Made by a program: the position numbers and the translations under genes
From: Lachnospiraceae bacterium
GTDB lineage: Bacteria; Bacillota; Clostridia; Lachnospirales; Lachnospiraceae
Assembly: GCA_024692905.1 (NCBI GenBank)
Contig: JAILLY010000006.1
Span: forward strand, 1-64,000
Reading direction: 5' to 3'
DNA: 64,000 nt
The notes under the pieces: model-generated
Seen by the model: the letters and a program-made list of their open reading frames with translations, nothing else
What the model was told of the DNA's origin: nothing
The model's database searches: none
Shown here: one piece after another, positions 17,061 through 24,907 of the stretch
Layout of the letters: every line of letters starts with the position of its first letter
How positions within the stretch are numbered: position 1 is the first letter of the stretch

Positions 17061-19067
17061 ATGAATTCACAGAAAAAGAATGGCCAGAATATGCTCCAGT
17101 GGTTGATCCCTACTGTAATTCTGGTTATCGTCATTCTTTTTACGCTAACTTCATACAGGGGTGATATACTCACCAACGAAAAGAGCACGATGATCAACGA
17201 GTACAGCATCAAGGCACGTGAAGTGGCTGATTATTACTCGTCGGAAGTCTATATGATCAGTCAGGTGGCAAGGATACTGTCGACCAGGCTCTCCTACAAG
17301 CATGACTATTTCTGCGATGAAAACGTTAATATCCTCACCTCGGCGGTAACGCAGCTTAATATCGAAGCCGGTTATGTATTAAGAAATGACGGCAAAGTAA
17401 TGAACGACAGCGGTGTCGAGAGTCCCGATATCTCGGCGGCCACCAACGGGGATCTTACGAAGGATACGGCAGGTCTGGATGATTATATCATAAGTGCCGA
17501 TGGCGGCTGTGTGCATTATGTATCCGCATCATTTGCGGAAGGTAATCTCATCCTTAAATATTCTCCCAAGAAAATAAGCGAGCTTGAGGCTTATCTTAAC
17601 ACGAGCTTCAAGACATCGACATATCTGCTCATCAGTTCCGACGGGCTCATTCTTGACAGTGCCGGCCAGGAAGCCAAGATCTTCAAGGAAGGCAGCAGTC
17701 TGTTTGATTTTCTTAAGGGAGCATCCTTTAACGGTGTTACAAAAGAAGATGAGTTTTACCGGAATCTTGAGCAGAAGAATAAAGGAAAGTCACTTGTTAC
17801 CGGGAAGGACGGAAACAGTAAATACCTTATTTTCCAGCCGATCGGGGATTATTACAAAACATTTGTAATGATAATAGTTGATGAGGATCAGATCAGTGAC
17901 ACTTCTTCAAAGAATATCGGATCGACAAATACGATGTTCTGGAAGATAGTTATCCTGATACTCATCTTTGTGGGCATCCTGATGATCATAAGTATCATAA
18001 ATGCCACAAATTACAGAAAGGCTAACAGAGAGTTAAGGGAACAGGCCGAAACAGACCTTCTGACGGATCTGTATAACAAAGTGGCGACCGAGACCAAGAT
18101 AAAGGAATATCTCGGAAATGAAGGTAAAAATAAGAAGGCTATCATGTTCGTTCTTGATATCGATAATTTCAAGAAGATCAACGATACCATGGGCCATGCC
18201 TTCGGTGACGAAGTATTGAGTACGCTCGGACGCCAGCTTAAAAGCGAGTTCAGGATAAATGATATAATCGGACGTACCGGCGGCGACGAATTCATCATAC
18301 TCCTCAAGGATCTTAAGGATGATGCGGCGCTTAAACGGGAGGCAAACAGGGTAGAGACCTTCTTCAGGAACTTTAAGGTCGGTGAATATACCAAGTATTC
18401 AGCCACGGCAAGTATAGGTGCCGTTGAGATACCGTCTGACGGAACCGATTTCGAGGTCCTGTATAAAGAGGCTGACAAGGCTCTGTATCAGGCCAAGAAA
18501 CGCGGAAAGAACCAGATGGTATTCTATAAAGATACCAAGGATATGAAGATAGAACCGGAGAAGCCGGTACTTAAAGTAGTTGAGGAAGCAAAGAAACCTG
18601 AACCGGTGGCAGCACCCGCATCTGCACCCGCACCTGCACCTGCACCTGCGCCTGCACCGGTAGTAAAACCTGCACCCGCACCTGCACCTGCAGTGAAACC
18701 CGCACCTGCACCTGCATCTGCACCCGCACCTGCAGTAAAACCCGCACCCACACCGGCAGTCAAACCTGTAGTGAAACCCACACCCACACCTGCAGCGGCA
18801 GCCAAACCGGCACCGGCATCTGCTGTAAAACCTGCCGTCAAAGCGCAGACCCCTGCTTCAGAACCCGAAAAGAAAGTAGTTAAGAAAGTGGTTAAGAAGG
18901 TAGTGGTCAAGAAGGTAGCAAAGCCCGCGGAAGATAAGCCCGAAACCTCTTCGAAGGAAAAGAGCGCTCAGGCGAAACCTGCCGTCAAAAAGAGTGTGGA
19001 AACCAAACCTGCCGCAGATAAGAGTACAGAGACCGCTTCGGGTGAGAAATTCAGTTTCTTTTCCTGA
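17061..19067 (+). CDS. Membrane diguanylate cyclase with extracytoplasmic sensor and Ala-Pro/Lys-Val tail
   Basis: 668 residues. A membrane helix (about 13-30), an extracytoplasmic domain (about 31-290, probably dCache-like), a second helix (about 293-316), then a GGDEF domain. The catalytic G-G-D-E-F is residues 407-411 and is intact. R-I-N-D five residues upstream is a canonical inhibitory I-site, so c-di-GMP synthesis with product inhibition is expected. Residues from about 505 form an unusual tail: an Ala-Pro/Lys array (about 518-598), a K-K-V-V-repeat block (about 603-622) and more Lys/Pro-rich sequence. The tail may act as a spacer or bind acidic surfaces or nucleic acid (inference). 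Confidence 0.88.
   Translation: MNSQKKNGQNMLQWLIPTVILVIVILFTLTSYRGDILTNEKSTMINEYSIKAREVADYYSSEVYMISQVARILSTRLSYKHDYFCDENVNILTSAVTQLNIEAGYVLRNDGKVMNDSGVESPDISAATNGDLTKDTAGLDDYIISADGGCVHYVSASFAEGNLILKYSPKKISELEAYLNTSFKTSTYLLISSDGLILDSAGQEAKIFKEGSSLFDFLKGASFNGVTKEDEFYRNLEQKNKGKSLVTGKDGNSKYLIFQPIGDYYKTFVMIIVDEDQISDTSSKNIGSTNTMFWKIVILILIFVGILMIISIINATNYRKANRELREQAETDLLTDLYNKVATETKIKEYLGNEGKNKKAIMFVLDIDNFKKINDTMGHAFGDEVLSTLGRQLKSEFRINDIIGRTGGDEFIILLKDLKDDAALKREANRVETFFRNFKVGEYTKYSATASIGAVEIPSDGTDFEVLYKEADKALYQAKKRGKNQMVFYKDTKDMKIEPEKPVLKVVEEAKKPEPVAAPASAPAPAPAPAPAPVVKPAPAPAPAVKPAPAPASAPAPAVKPAPTPAVKPVVKPTPTPAAAAKPAPASAVKPAVKAQTPASEPEKKVVKKVVKKVVVKKVAKPAEDKPETSSKEKSAQAKPAVKKSVETKPAADKSTETASGEKFSFFS
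18612..18840 (+). repeat. Hexanucleotide-based low-complexity array encoding Ala-Pro repeats
   Basis: Many imperfect copies of GCACCC/GCACCT (Ala-Pro), broken by GTAAAACCT-type units (Val-Lys-Pro). The array lies in frame within the diguanylate cyclase gene. Such arrays can change copy number by slippage in multiples of 6 bp without breaking the frame. Confidence 0.8.
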
Positions 19068-19090
19068 CCGCGGATAACAGGATATGTGAG

Positions 19091-19119
19091 AAAGAGGAAG
19101 TTTAGGCTTCCTCTTTTTT
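19091..19119 (+). terminator. Intrinsic terminator after the diguanylate cyclase
   Basis: AAAGAGGAAG at 19091-19100 pairs perfectly with CTTCCTCTTT at 19107-19116 around a 6-nt loop, ending in six T residues (19114-19119). Confidence 0.9.
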
Positions 19120-19170
19120 CATTTGGGCAGAATGTATACATAATGAAAAAATATTTGGGCAATCCTTGTA

Positions 19171-19199
19171 TTACAAAACTTTTTTTCCTTTGATATACT
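19171..19199 (+). promoter_or_regulatory. Sigma-A promoter for the sugar-ABC ATPase
   Basis: TTACAA (19171-19176) and TATACT (19194-19199) are separated by 17 nt. A leader of about 50 nt precedes an AGGAGGG Shine-Dalgarno at 19242. No catabolite-response palindrome is obvious. Confidence 0.75.
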
Positions 19200-19256
19200 T
19201 TCACATAGGTAGTGCAAAGGCACAAGTATATTATTCTGTTTAGGAGGGTTATCCAA

Positions 19257-20369
19257 ATGGCAAGTTTATCACTTAAAAACATTTGCAAGGTTTATCCTAA
19301 CGGCTTTCAGGCAGTTAAGGACTTCAATCTTGAGATCGAAGATCAGGAATTTATAATCTTCGTTGGTCCTTCGGGATGTGGTAAGTCTACTACGCTCCGT
19401 ATGATCGCAGGTCTTGAAGAGATCACATCAGGTGAGCTCAAGATCGCAGACAGGGTCGTAAATGACGTTGAGCCCAAGGACAGGGATATCGCAATGGTAT
19501 TCCAGAATTACGCTCTTTATCCTCATATGACCGTATATGATAATATGGCTTTCGGACTTAAGCTCAGGAAGGTACCGAAGGATGAGATAGATAAGATGGT
19601 TAAGGAAGCAGCTAAGATCCTGGATCTGACCCCGCTTCTTGACCGTAAGCCCAAGGCTCTTTCGGGTGGTCAGAGACAGCGTGTGGCAATGGGACGTGCT
19701 ATCGTTCGTAATCCCAAGGTATTCCTTATGGATGAGCCTCTTTCAAACCTTGATGCCAAGCTTCGTGTACAGATGCGTATAGAGATTGCAAAGCTTCATC
19801 AGAGACTCGGAACCACGATCATCTACGTTACACATGACCAGACAGAGGCTATGACGCTCGGTACCAGGATCGTAGTTATGAAGGACGGTGTTATCCAGCA
19901 GGTTGATACCCCTCAGAACCTCTATGATAAGCCCGCAAATCTGTTCGTTGCAGGGTTCATGGGATCTCCTCAGATGAACTTCCTTGATGCAGAGGTTGAA
20001 GTAAACGGTGATGTGGCAAGCCTTAAGGTAGCAGGCAAGGCTATTCCCCTTCCTCCCGCAAAGTCAAAGAAGCTTATTGAAGGCGGTTATGCAGGAAAGG
20101 TTGTTACTTTCGGTATCCGTCCCGAGGATGTATATGATTCAGAGATGTTCATTGAAGCATCACCCAACAGCGTATTTGAGTCATCGGTTAAGGTTTACGA
20201 ACTTCTCGGTGCTGAAGTTTATCTGTATTTCGATCTTGAGGAGTTCCCTATTACCGCAAGGGTTGATCCCCGTACCACGGCTCGTCCCGGTGATATGATC
20301 AAGTTTGCTCTTGATGTTGAAAAGATCCACGTATTCGATAAGGATACAGAGCAGACCATCACCAACTAA
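19257..20369 (+). CDS. msmX: Sugar ABC transporter ATP-binding protein, MsmX/UgpC type
   Basis: 370 residues. The Walker A motif is G-P-S-G-C-G-K-S-T (37-45), followed by the signature L-S-G-G-Q-R-Q-R, Walker B V-F-L-M-D-E-P and the switch T-H-D-Q-T-E-A-M-T-L. The C-terminal third is the MalK-like regulatory OB domain. It powers CUT1-type sugar importers. No permease or binding protein is nearby, so it is probably a shared ATPase, as MsmX is in B. subtilis. The start is the ATG at 19257 with AGGAGGG 8 nt upstream. The in-frame upstream extension is leader sequence. Codon use is richer in GGT, CGT, GTT and CTT than its neighbours, a sign of high expression. Its own promoter and terminator make it monocistronic. 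Confidence 0.93.
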   Translation: MASLSLKNICKVYPNGFQAVKDFNLEIEDQEFIIFVGPSGCGKSTTLRMIAGLEEITSGELKIADRVVNDVEPKDRDIAMVFQNYALYPHMTVYDNMAFGLKLRKVPKDEIDKMVKEAAKILDLTPLLDRKPKALSGGQRQRVAMGRAIVRNPKVFLMDEPLSNLDAKLRVQMRIEIAKLHQRLGTTIIYVTHDQTEAMTLGTRIVVMKDGVIQQVDTPQNLYDKPANLFVAGFMGSPQMNFLDAEVEVNGDVASLKVAGKAIPLPPAKSKKLIEGGYAGKVVTFGIRPEDVYDSEMFIEASPNSVFESSVKVYELLGAEVYLYFDLEEFPITARVDPRTTARPGDMIKFALDVEKIHVFDKDTEQTITN

Positions 20370-20400
20370 GATGCATATAAGCTTTAAATAATGCGATCAG

Positions 20401-20431
20401 GGCCCCATATCGATTGATATGGGGCCTTTTT
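20401..20431 (+). terminator. Strong intrinsic terminator after the ABC ATPase
   Basis: An 11-bp stem, GGCCCCATATC (20401-20411) with GATATGGGGCC (20416-20426), closes a GATT loop and is followed by five T residues. Confidence 0.95.
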
Positions 20432-20441
20432 ATGATATACT
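20414..20441 (+). promoter_or_regulatory. Candidate promoter of the CdaR-type regulator, overlapping the terminator
   Basis: TTGATA (20414-20419) lies in the loop and 3' arm of the preceding terminator. TATACT (20436-20441) follows after 16 nt. The regulator's TTG start is about 35 nt further on. Confidence 0.5.
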
Positions 20442-20483
20442 TATAAAAGCAGTTATCAACAAAAATATAAGGATGGTGCCAAA

Positions 20484-21581
20484 TTGATATCGAATCAGGT
20501 GATCTATAATTGTATAAACGAAGCAAACAGGATAAGCAAAACTGAGTTCATGGTCGCGGATTCAATAGGAAACGTGATCGCACAGACCCCGGGAGCCGAA
20601 AATGTCGATAAAAAGGCCGTACTTGGCTTTATCCAGTCATCCGCGGATACACAGGAATCGGACGGAGCTCTTCTTTTCAAGGTGTATGAGGATGATCAGG
20701 CCGGTTATATCCTGATCGCCGAAGGGCAGGGAGATCTGTTTTTAGTCGGAAAACTCGTAGTTTCCCAGCTTCAGAGCCTGATAACGGCTTATAAGGACAA
20801 AATAGATAAAAACAGCTTCTATCAGAACCTGCTTCTTGATAATCTGCTGCTCGTGGATATATATAACAGGGCACAGAAGCTCCATATAGACGCTGTAAAG
20901 AAAAGATGTGTATTCGTGATAGAAACGGGTGAAAAAGCCGATACAGGGGCTCTTGAGATCGTCAGAGAGCTTCTTTATAACCAAAAGGGCGATTTCGTTA
21001 CGTCCGTCAATGAAAAAAATATAATAGTGATAAAGGTATTGAACGAGAAGGACGGATATGAAAAGCTTGATGAAACAGCTCGTATGCTGGTGGATATGCT
21101 TAATTCCGAACTGATGAAAAAAGTCAGGGTAGCATACGGGACGATCGTAAATGAGATCAAAGGATTATCAAGATCATATAAGGAAGCCAATATGGCATTG
21201 GATGTCGGAAGGATATTTTATGCGGAGAAAACGATCATTTCATACATAACACTTGGTATTGGAAGATTGATATACCAACTTCCGGTAAATCTGTGCCAGA
21301 TGTTCATAGAAGAGATCTTCGGAGATAATATACCGGATGATATTGATGATGAGATACTTTCAACTATAAATAAGTTCTTTGATAACAGCCTTAATGTTTC
21401 AGAAACGGCCAGACAGCTGTTTATCCACAGAAATACTCTCGTTTACAGAATCGAGAAAATGCAAAAGCTCACAGGACTCGATGTCAGGGTATTTGACGAT
21501 GCATTAACATTAAAGATAGCTTTGATGGTTGTGAATTATATAAGATATATGGATGATAAAAATAGTTATAGTAAAGTTTAA
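20484..21581 (+). CDS. CdaR/PucR-type transcriptional regulator
   Basis: A 365-residue DNA-binding regulator. The N-terminal about 130 residues resemble the sugar-diacid-recognition domain (starting I-S-N-Q-V-I-Y-N-C-I-N-E-A). A GGDEF-like middle region follows. The C-terminus has the PucR helix-turn-helix, with N-V-S-E-T-A-R-Q-L-F-I-H-R-N-T-L-V-Y-R near residues 305-325. CdaR relatives respond to sugar acids such as glycerate or glucarate, but the ligand here is unknown. The start codon is TTG with AAGGATGG upstream. Its position after the sugar ABC ATPase suggests a carbohydrate role (inference). Confidence 0.85.
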   Translation: MISNQVIYNCINEANRISKTEFMVADSIGNVIAQTPGAENVDKKAVLGFIQSSADTQESDGALLFKVYEDDQAGYILIAEGQGDLFLVGKLVVSQLQSLITAYKDKIDKNSFYQNLLLDNLLLVDIYNRAQKLHIDAVKKRCVFVIETGEKADTGALEIVRELLYNQKGDFVTSVNEKNIIVIKVLNEKDGYEKLDETARMLVDMLNSELMKKVRVAYGTIVNEIKGLSRSYKEANMALDVGRIFYAEKTIISYITLGIGRLIYQLPVNLCQMFIEEIFGDNIPDDIDDEILSTINKFFDNSLNVSETARQLFIHRNTLVYRIEKMQKLTGLDVRVFDDALTLKIALMVVNYIRYMDDKNSYSKV

Positions 21582-21594
21582 CAAATGCTTGTTT

Positions 21595-22320
21595 TTAATC
21601 CATTCCACGAATGCCGACATAGTCGATCTTTTGGGAGAGCTGCGGAACAAATTTCTGCAGCTCTTCTTTTGAATACCCGTGTAAATCCTGATTTGGTACG
21701 TATTCGGAGCAAACATATCCCTGAAGAAAATACTTGGAAGCACCCTTTAACATATCGCCGATCAGTTCAAATTCTTTTTCGTCATGATATTCCCGGATCA
21801 CAGTGGTCCGAAACTCATAATCGATTAAATCTTGATTTATAAGCATATTTATGGTGTCGGAAACATTATTTAAGACATCCGTGATTTGACTTTCAGAGTC
21901 AAGACACTTTGATAAACCACATATTGATGGATATTTGTTAAATGATGCTTTTACGTCAATCGCGATATAATCCAAGAGCTTTTTTGCTATCAAATCTTCC
22001 AAAACACGTGTTTTGGACCCGTTTGAATCCAGTTTGACCAATAGACCCATTTCCTTGACGGCTGTTATCAGATCTATCAGGTCGGGGTACAGTGTTGGTT
22101 CCCCTCCGGTTATACAGACACCATCAATAACGCCCTTTCTTAAACGAAAATGATCAATAACATCCGAGAACGGTATTTCTTTTACGTTATTTAAATCTGT
22201 TATCAAATCCATGTTATGACAAAACTCACATCTGAAGTTGCATCCGCCTAAAAAAACAGTGGATGCTACTTTTCCGGGATAGTCAAGCAGGGTTGTTTTC
22301 ATCAGTCCGTATATTTTCAT
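21595..22320 (-). CDS. nrdG: Anaerobic ribonucleotide reductase activating protein (radical SAM, NrdG2-like)
   Basis: A 241-residue radical SAM enzyme expected to install the glycyl radical on anaerobic ribonucleotide reductase. The cluster motif is C27-x3-C31-x2-C34, preceded by L-L-D-Y-P-G-K, which is typical of the NrdG2 subgroup. The start is the ATG at 22320, with AAGGAGA 8 nt upstream. Extending the frame further runs into the intergenic region and the tadA start. No nrdD lies nearby, so activation of another glycyl-radical enzyme is possible. It is convergent with the CdaR gene and divergent from tadA. Confidence 0.82.
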   Translation of the reverse strand: MKIYGLMKTTLLDYPGKVASTVFLGGCNFRCEFCHNMDLITDLNNVKEIPFSDVIDHFRLRKGVIDGVCITGGEPTLYPDLIDLITAVKEMGLLVKLDSNGSKTRVLEDLIAKKLLDYIAIDVKASFNKYPSICGLSKCLDSESQITDVLNNVSDTINMLINQDLIDYEFRTTVIREYHDEKEFELIGDMLKGASKYFLQGYVCSEYVPNQDLHGYSKEELQKFVPQLSQKIDYVGIRGMD

Positions 22321-22434
22321 GGCCCGTCTCCTTTTAATTGTTTGTTCATATAATAATAGTACATTAGAAAAAAGTGTGCAATCTGAGAAATAAGCGGTAA
22401 AATATATAAAGAAAAGTGAAAGGATAATAAAAAA

Positions 22435-22932
22435 ATGCCCGATACGGACGAAAAATTCATGAAAAAAGCACTCGCTCTGGCAAAAAAAGCAAGAGATCTC
22501 GGAGAAGTGCCGATAGGATGCATTATCGTATACGGAGACAGGATCATCGGAAGAGGTTATAACAGAAGAAAAACCGATAAAAACACCCTGTCTCATGCGG
22601 AACTTATCGCAATAAGGAAAGCAAGCAGGGTGATCGGGGACTGGCGCCTTGAGGGATGTACGATGTATGTGACTCTTGAACCCTGCCAGATGTGCGCAGG
22701 TGCAATAGTGCAGGCAAGGATGGACAGGGTCGTTATATCTACCATGAGCCCGAAGTCCGGCTGTGCGGGTTCCATAATAAACCTTTTAAACATGGAAGAG
22801 TTTAATCATCAGGTTGAAATAACCACCGGAGTCCTTGCAAAGGAGAGCTCGGATATGCTTTCGGATTTTTTTACGGATCTGAGAAAGAGGCTTAAGAGTG
22901 ATAAAGAGAAGGGGTTAGACTATGATACATGA
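22435..22932 (+). CDS. tadA: tRNA-specific adenosine(34) deaminase
   Basis: A 165-residue zinc deaminase converting A34 to inosine in tRNA-Arg(ACG). The metal and catalytic residues are H54-A-E56 and P-C84-x-x-C87, exactly as in the family. The surrounding segment G-E-V-P-I-G-C-I-I-V is also conserved. It overlaps the start of nudC by 11 nt. The SRP RNA gene lies nearby, as in B. subtilis where tadA (yaaJ) and scr are neighbours. Confidence 0.95.
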   Translation: MPDTDEKFMKKALALAKKARDLGEVPIGCIIVYGDRIIGRGYNRRKTDKNTLSHAELIAIRKASRVIGDWRLEGCTMYVTLEPCQMCAGAIVQARMDRVVISTMSPKSGCAGSIINLLNMEEFNHQVEITTGVLAKESSDMLSDFFTDLRKRLKSDKEKGLDYDT

Positions 22933-23836
22933 GATTTATCCGGAAAAATACGATCCTACATATATAAATAAGAAGACAGAGGAACAGGATTTCCTTTTAA
23001 ATTATGAAAAAGACTGTATTCTTGTAAAATATGAGAATGACAGGGCCGTACTTCCAAGGTGCAGAGACTATAAAGAACTGTGCGGAGAAGAGTACGAAGG
23101 CATATTAGATAACGCATACTATTTATTTTCGATCAGTGATAAATCGTATTTTGAGGCCATAAACCTGTCTTCAAAAATAAAGACAAATTTAACATTCTAT
23201 AAAAATATAGAAGAAACTGAAGAGAAAAAACCGCAAAACGGAGACTTTTTTTATATAAAGATACACAGTTTCAGGGAACTCGATCCTATTCCGATGGTAT
23301 TTGCGGGGGCGACGGGATATCATATCAGAAACTGGAGAATAAGTGCATCGCATTGCGGCTATTGCGGAGCAAAAACCAAACCTTCCCTTATCGAGAGATC
23401 GTTTGTATGTGAAGAATGCGGAAGGGAACATTTTCCGAAGATCTCACCGGCGGTGATCGTAGCGGTAACAAACGGAGAGAAAATACTACTTGTAAAGAAC
23501 TTGAGAAGGCCGAATAATGTACGGCTGGAGCTGGTTTCGGGCTATGTTGAGATAGGAGAATCATTTGAACAGGCAGTGCACAGAGAGGTACTTGAAGAGG
23601 TAGGACTTAAGGTTAAAAATGTAAGATATTATAAGGATCAGCCATGGGGGATCTCCGGAGCACATATGATAGGTTTTTATGCCGAAGTGGACGGTGATGA
23701 TACGATAAGGCGCCAGGAAGATGAAATAAGCGAAGCAAAATGGTATAAAAGAGATGAGATACCAAAGTACAGGAACCGTTTGAGTGTTGGTACCGAAATG
23801 ATAATCAGGTTTAAAGAAAAGGGCCGGGAGGCATAG
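22922..23836 (+). CDS. nudC: NADH pyrophosphatase (NudC)
   Basis: A 304-residue Nudix hydrolase that splits NADH to NMNH and AMP and can remove NAD caps from RNA. It has an N-terminal domain, a four-cysteine zinc ribbon (C-x-x-C ... C-x-x-C, about 145-163) and a complete Nudix box (G-x5-E-x7-R-E-V-x-E-E-x-G). The NudC signature Q-P-W is present as D-Q-P-W-G-I-S-G, varied from the usual S-Q-P-W-P-F-P. It overlaps tadA and is probably co-translated with it. Confidence 0.9.
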   Translation: MIHEIYPEKYDPTYINKKTEEQDFLLNYEKDCILVKYENDRAVLPRCRDYKELCGEEYEGILDNAYYLFSISDKSYFEAINLSSKIKTNLTFYKNIEETEEKKPQNGDFFYIKIHSFRELDPIPMVFAGATGYHIRNWRISASHCGYCGAKTKPSLIERSFVCEECGREHFPKISPAVIVAVTNGEKILLVKNLRRPNNVRLELVSGYVEIGESFEQAVHREVLEEVGLKVKNVRYYKDQPWGISGAHMIGFYAEVDGDDTIRRQEDEISEAKWYKRDEIPKYRNRLSVGTEMIIRFKEKGREA

Positions 23837-23888
23837 ATAAGTTTAAAGATGCTTAAATTTCCGCCTAAAGAAATGACGGCAATAAAAT

Positions 23889-24156
23889 GTCCGTGCGCAC
23901 CGGGTCGAACATCAAAATACACCTGTTTCTCCGGCAGTTAACTCAATCCAGGCACCCTTACGGCACCCGGGAGATTCCATTTAGTGCTGCTTCATTCCTG
24001 ACCTGACACGGTTCGTGGATTCCCGCCGCGTAAGACCCGGATATCAACGTCACTTACCGGAGGCATTTGCATATGAATGATACCCTCGCCGGTGCATCAC
24101 CCCTGCTATAGCGGACTTCAGGTACAGGGAGCCGCTAACTCCCCGGCTGCACGGAC
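23889..24156 (-). ncRNA. ffs: Signal recognition particle RNA, large Gram-positive type
   Basis: Read on the minus strand, about 268 nt. The ends pair: GTCCGTGC at 24149-24156 with GCACGGAC at 23889-23896. The Alu domain near the 5' end has the conserved GGGGAGTTAGCGG and CTCCCTGTACC blocks and CCGCTATAGCAGGG. Helix 8, the Ffh-binding loop, shows GGTCAGG...AAGCAGCA. The RNA pairs with Ffh to target proteins to the membrane. The closing helix followed by ATTTTATT probably terminates transcription. A consensus promoter lies just upstream. Confidence 0.95.
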
Positions 24157-24161
24157 GATTA

Positions 24162-24191
24162 ATTATACTATTTCTCAAAAGAGAGTGTCAA
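24162..24191 (-). promoter_or_regulatory. Consensus promoter of the SRP RNA
   Basis: On the minus strand, TTGACA (24186-24191) and TATAAT (24162-24167) are both perfect, with an 18-nt spacer. The -10 box lies 5 nt from the mapped RNA end at 24156. The -35 box ends 2 bp before the divergent pseudouridine synthase ATG. Confidence 0.9.
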
Positions 24192-24193
24192 GA

Positions 24194-24865
24194 ATGCAGA
24201 TATTATACGAAGACAATGATATCATAGTCATTGAAAAAGAGCCCGGGATCCCGGTCCAGACAGGCAGTATAGCAACAAAAGATATTGTCAACATACTCAA
24301 AAACCATATAAAGAACACCTGTCCCGGAAAAGATCCGTATCTCGGTGTGATCCACAGGCTTGATACGCCGGTAAGGGGCATACTGGTCTTTGCTCTTAAC
24401 AAGGAGGCAGCCGCAAAGCTGAGCGCCCAGCTTAATACGGGAATTTTCAATAAACGATATGAAGCGGCTGTTGAAGGCAGGGTTTTAAGCATAGGAAGGG
24501 TGACTCTTGAGGATTATCTTGTAAAAGATAGGGACAATAAGGCTAAAATCGCAGAAAAAGGCGTAAAAGGAGCAAAGAAAGCGATTTTGACTTATGAAGT
24601 CAAAGACGTAGATGAGACAAATAACGTTAGTTATTTAGACATTGAGCTGGTAACTGGGAGGTTTCATCAGATAAGAGCACAGCTGGCAAATGCCGGACAT
24701 CCGGTAACCGGAGATAAAAAATACGGTGCGACCGGGCCGGCAGGAAACGGGAAGGGTATAGGATTAACTGCCACCGGTTTAAGCTTCGATCACCCGAAAA
24801 CGGGAAAAAGAATGGAATTTAACATAGATGACCGGAATTGTAAAGGCAGGATAAATAGTATATAA
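24194..24865 (+). CDS. RluA-family pseudouridine synthase
   Basis: A 223-residue synthase without an S4 domain, converting uridine to pseudouridine in rRNA or tRNA. The catalytic aspartate is D57 in H-R-L-D-T-P-V-R-G; most relatives have T-S-G where this has V-R-G. G-R-F-H-Q-I-R-A-Q-L and G-D-K-K-Y-G are also conserved. The start is the ATG at 24194. A longer in-frame reading would run through the SRP RNA gene on the other strand and is not credible. The Shine-Dalgarno is weak (GAGAG). The target site is not identifiable. Confidence 0.85.
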   Translation: MQILYEDNDIIVIEKEPGIPVQTGSIATKDIVNILKNHIKNTCPGKDPYLGVIHRLDTPVRGILVFALNKEAAAKLSAQLNTGIFNKRYEAAVEGRVLSIGRVTLEDYLVKDRDNKAKIAEKGVKGAKKAILTYEVKDVDETNNVSYLDIELVTGRFHQIRAQLANAGHPVTGDKKYGATGPAGNGKGIGLTATGLSFDHPKTGKRMEFNIDDRNCKGRINSI

Positions 24866-24866
24866 T
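24838..24866 (+). promoter_or_regulatory. Sigma-A promoter for proS, inside the preceding gene's 3' end
   Basis: TTGTAA (24838-24843) and TATAAT (24861-24866) have a 17-nt spacer. The -10 overlaps the pseudouridine synthase stop codon. The proS leader is then only about 35 nt, too short for a T-box. Confidence 0.75.
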
Positions 24867-24907
24867 CATCAAAGATATGCAATTCGTATTAAAAGGAGAT
24901 ACTTAAA

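Noticed and set aside
18524..18910. A 128-residue Gly/Ala-rich frame on the minus strand
   Set aside because: It is the antisense shadow of the Ala-Pro repeat in the diguanylate cyclase gene and has no ribosome site. Its resemblance to repeat proteins comes from the repeat.
22321..22596. A longer start for the nrdG-like gene
   Set aside because: The added part lies in the divergent promoter region and inside tadA. The AAGGAGA at the ATG 22320 marks the true start.
24077..24193. An N-terminal extension of the pseudouridine synthase frame
   Set aside because: The extension runs across the SRP RNA gene on the opposite strand, has no family similarity, and the family start M-Q-I-L-Y-E-D begins at 24194.
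24867..24907. A T-box leader for proS
   Set aside because: The promoter at 24838-24866 leaves a leader of about 35 nt, far too short for a T-box.
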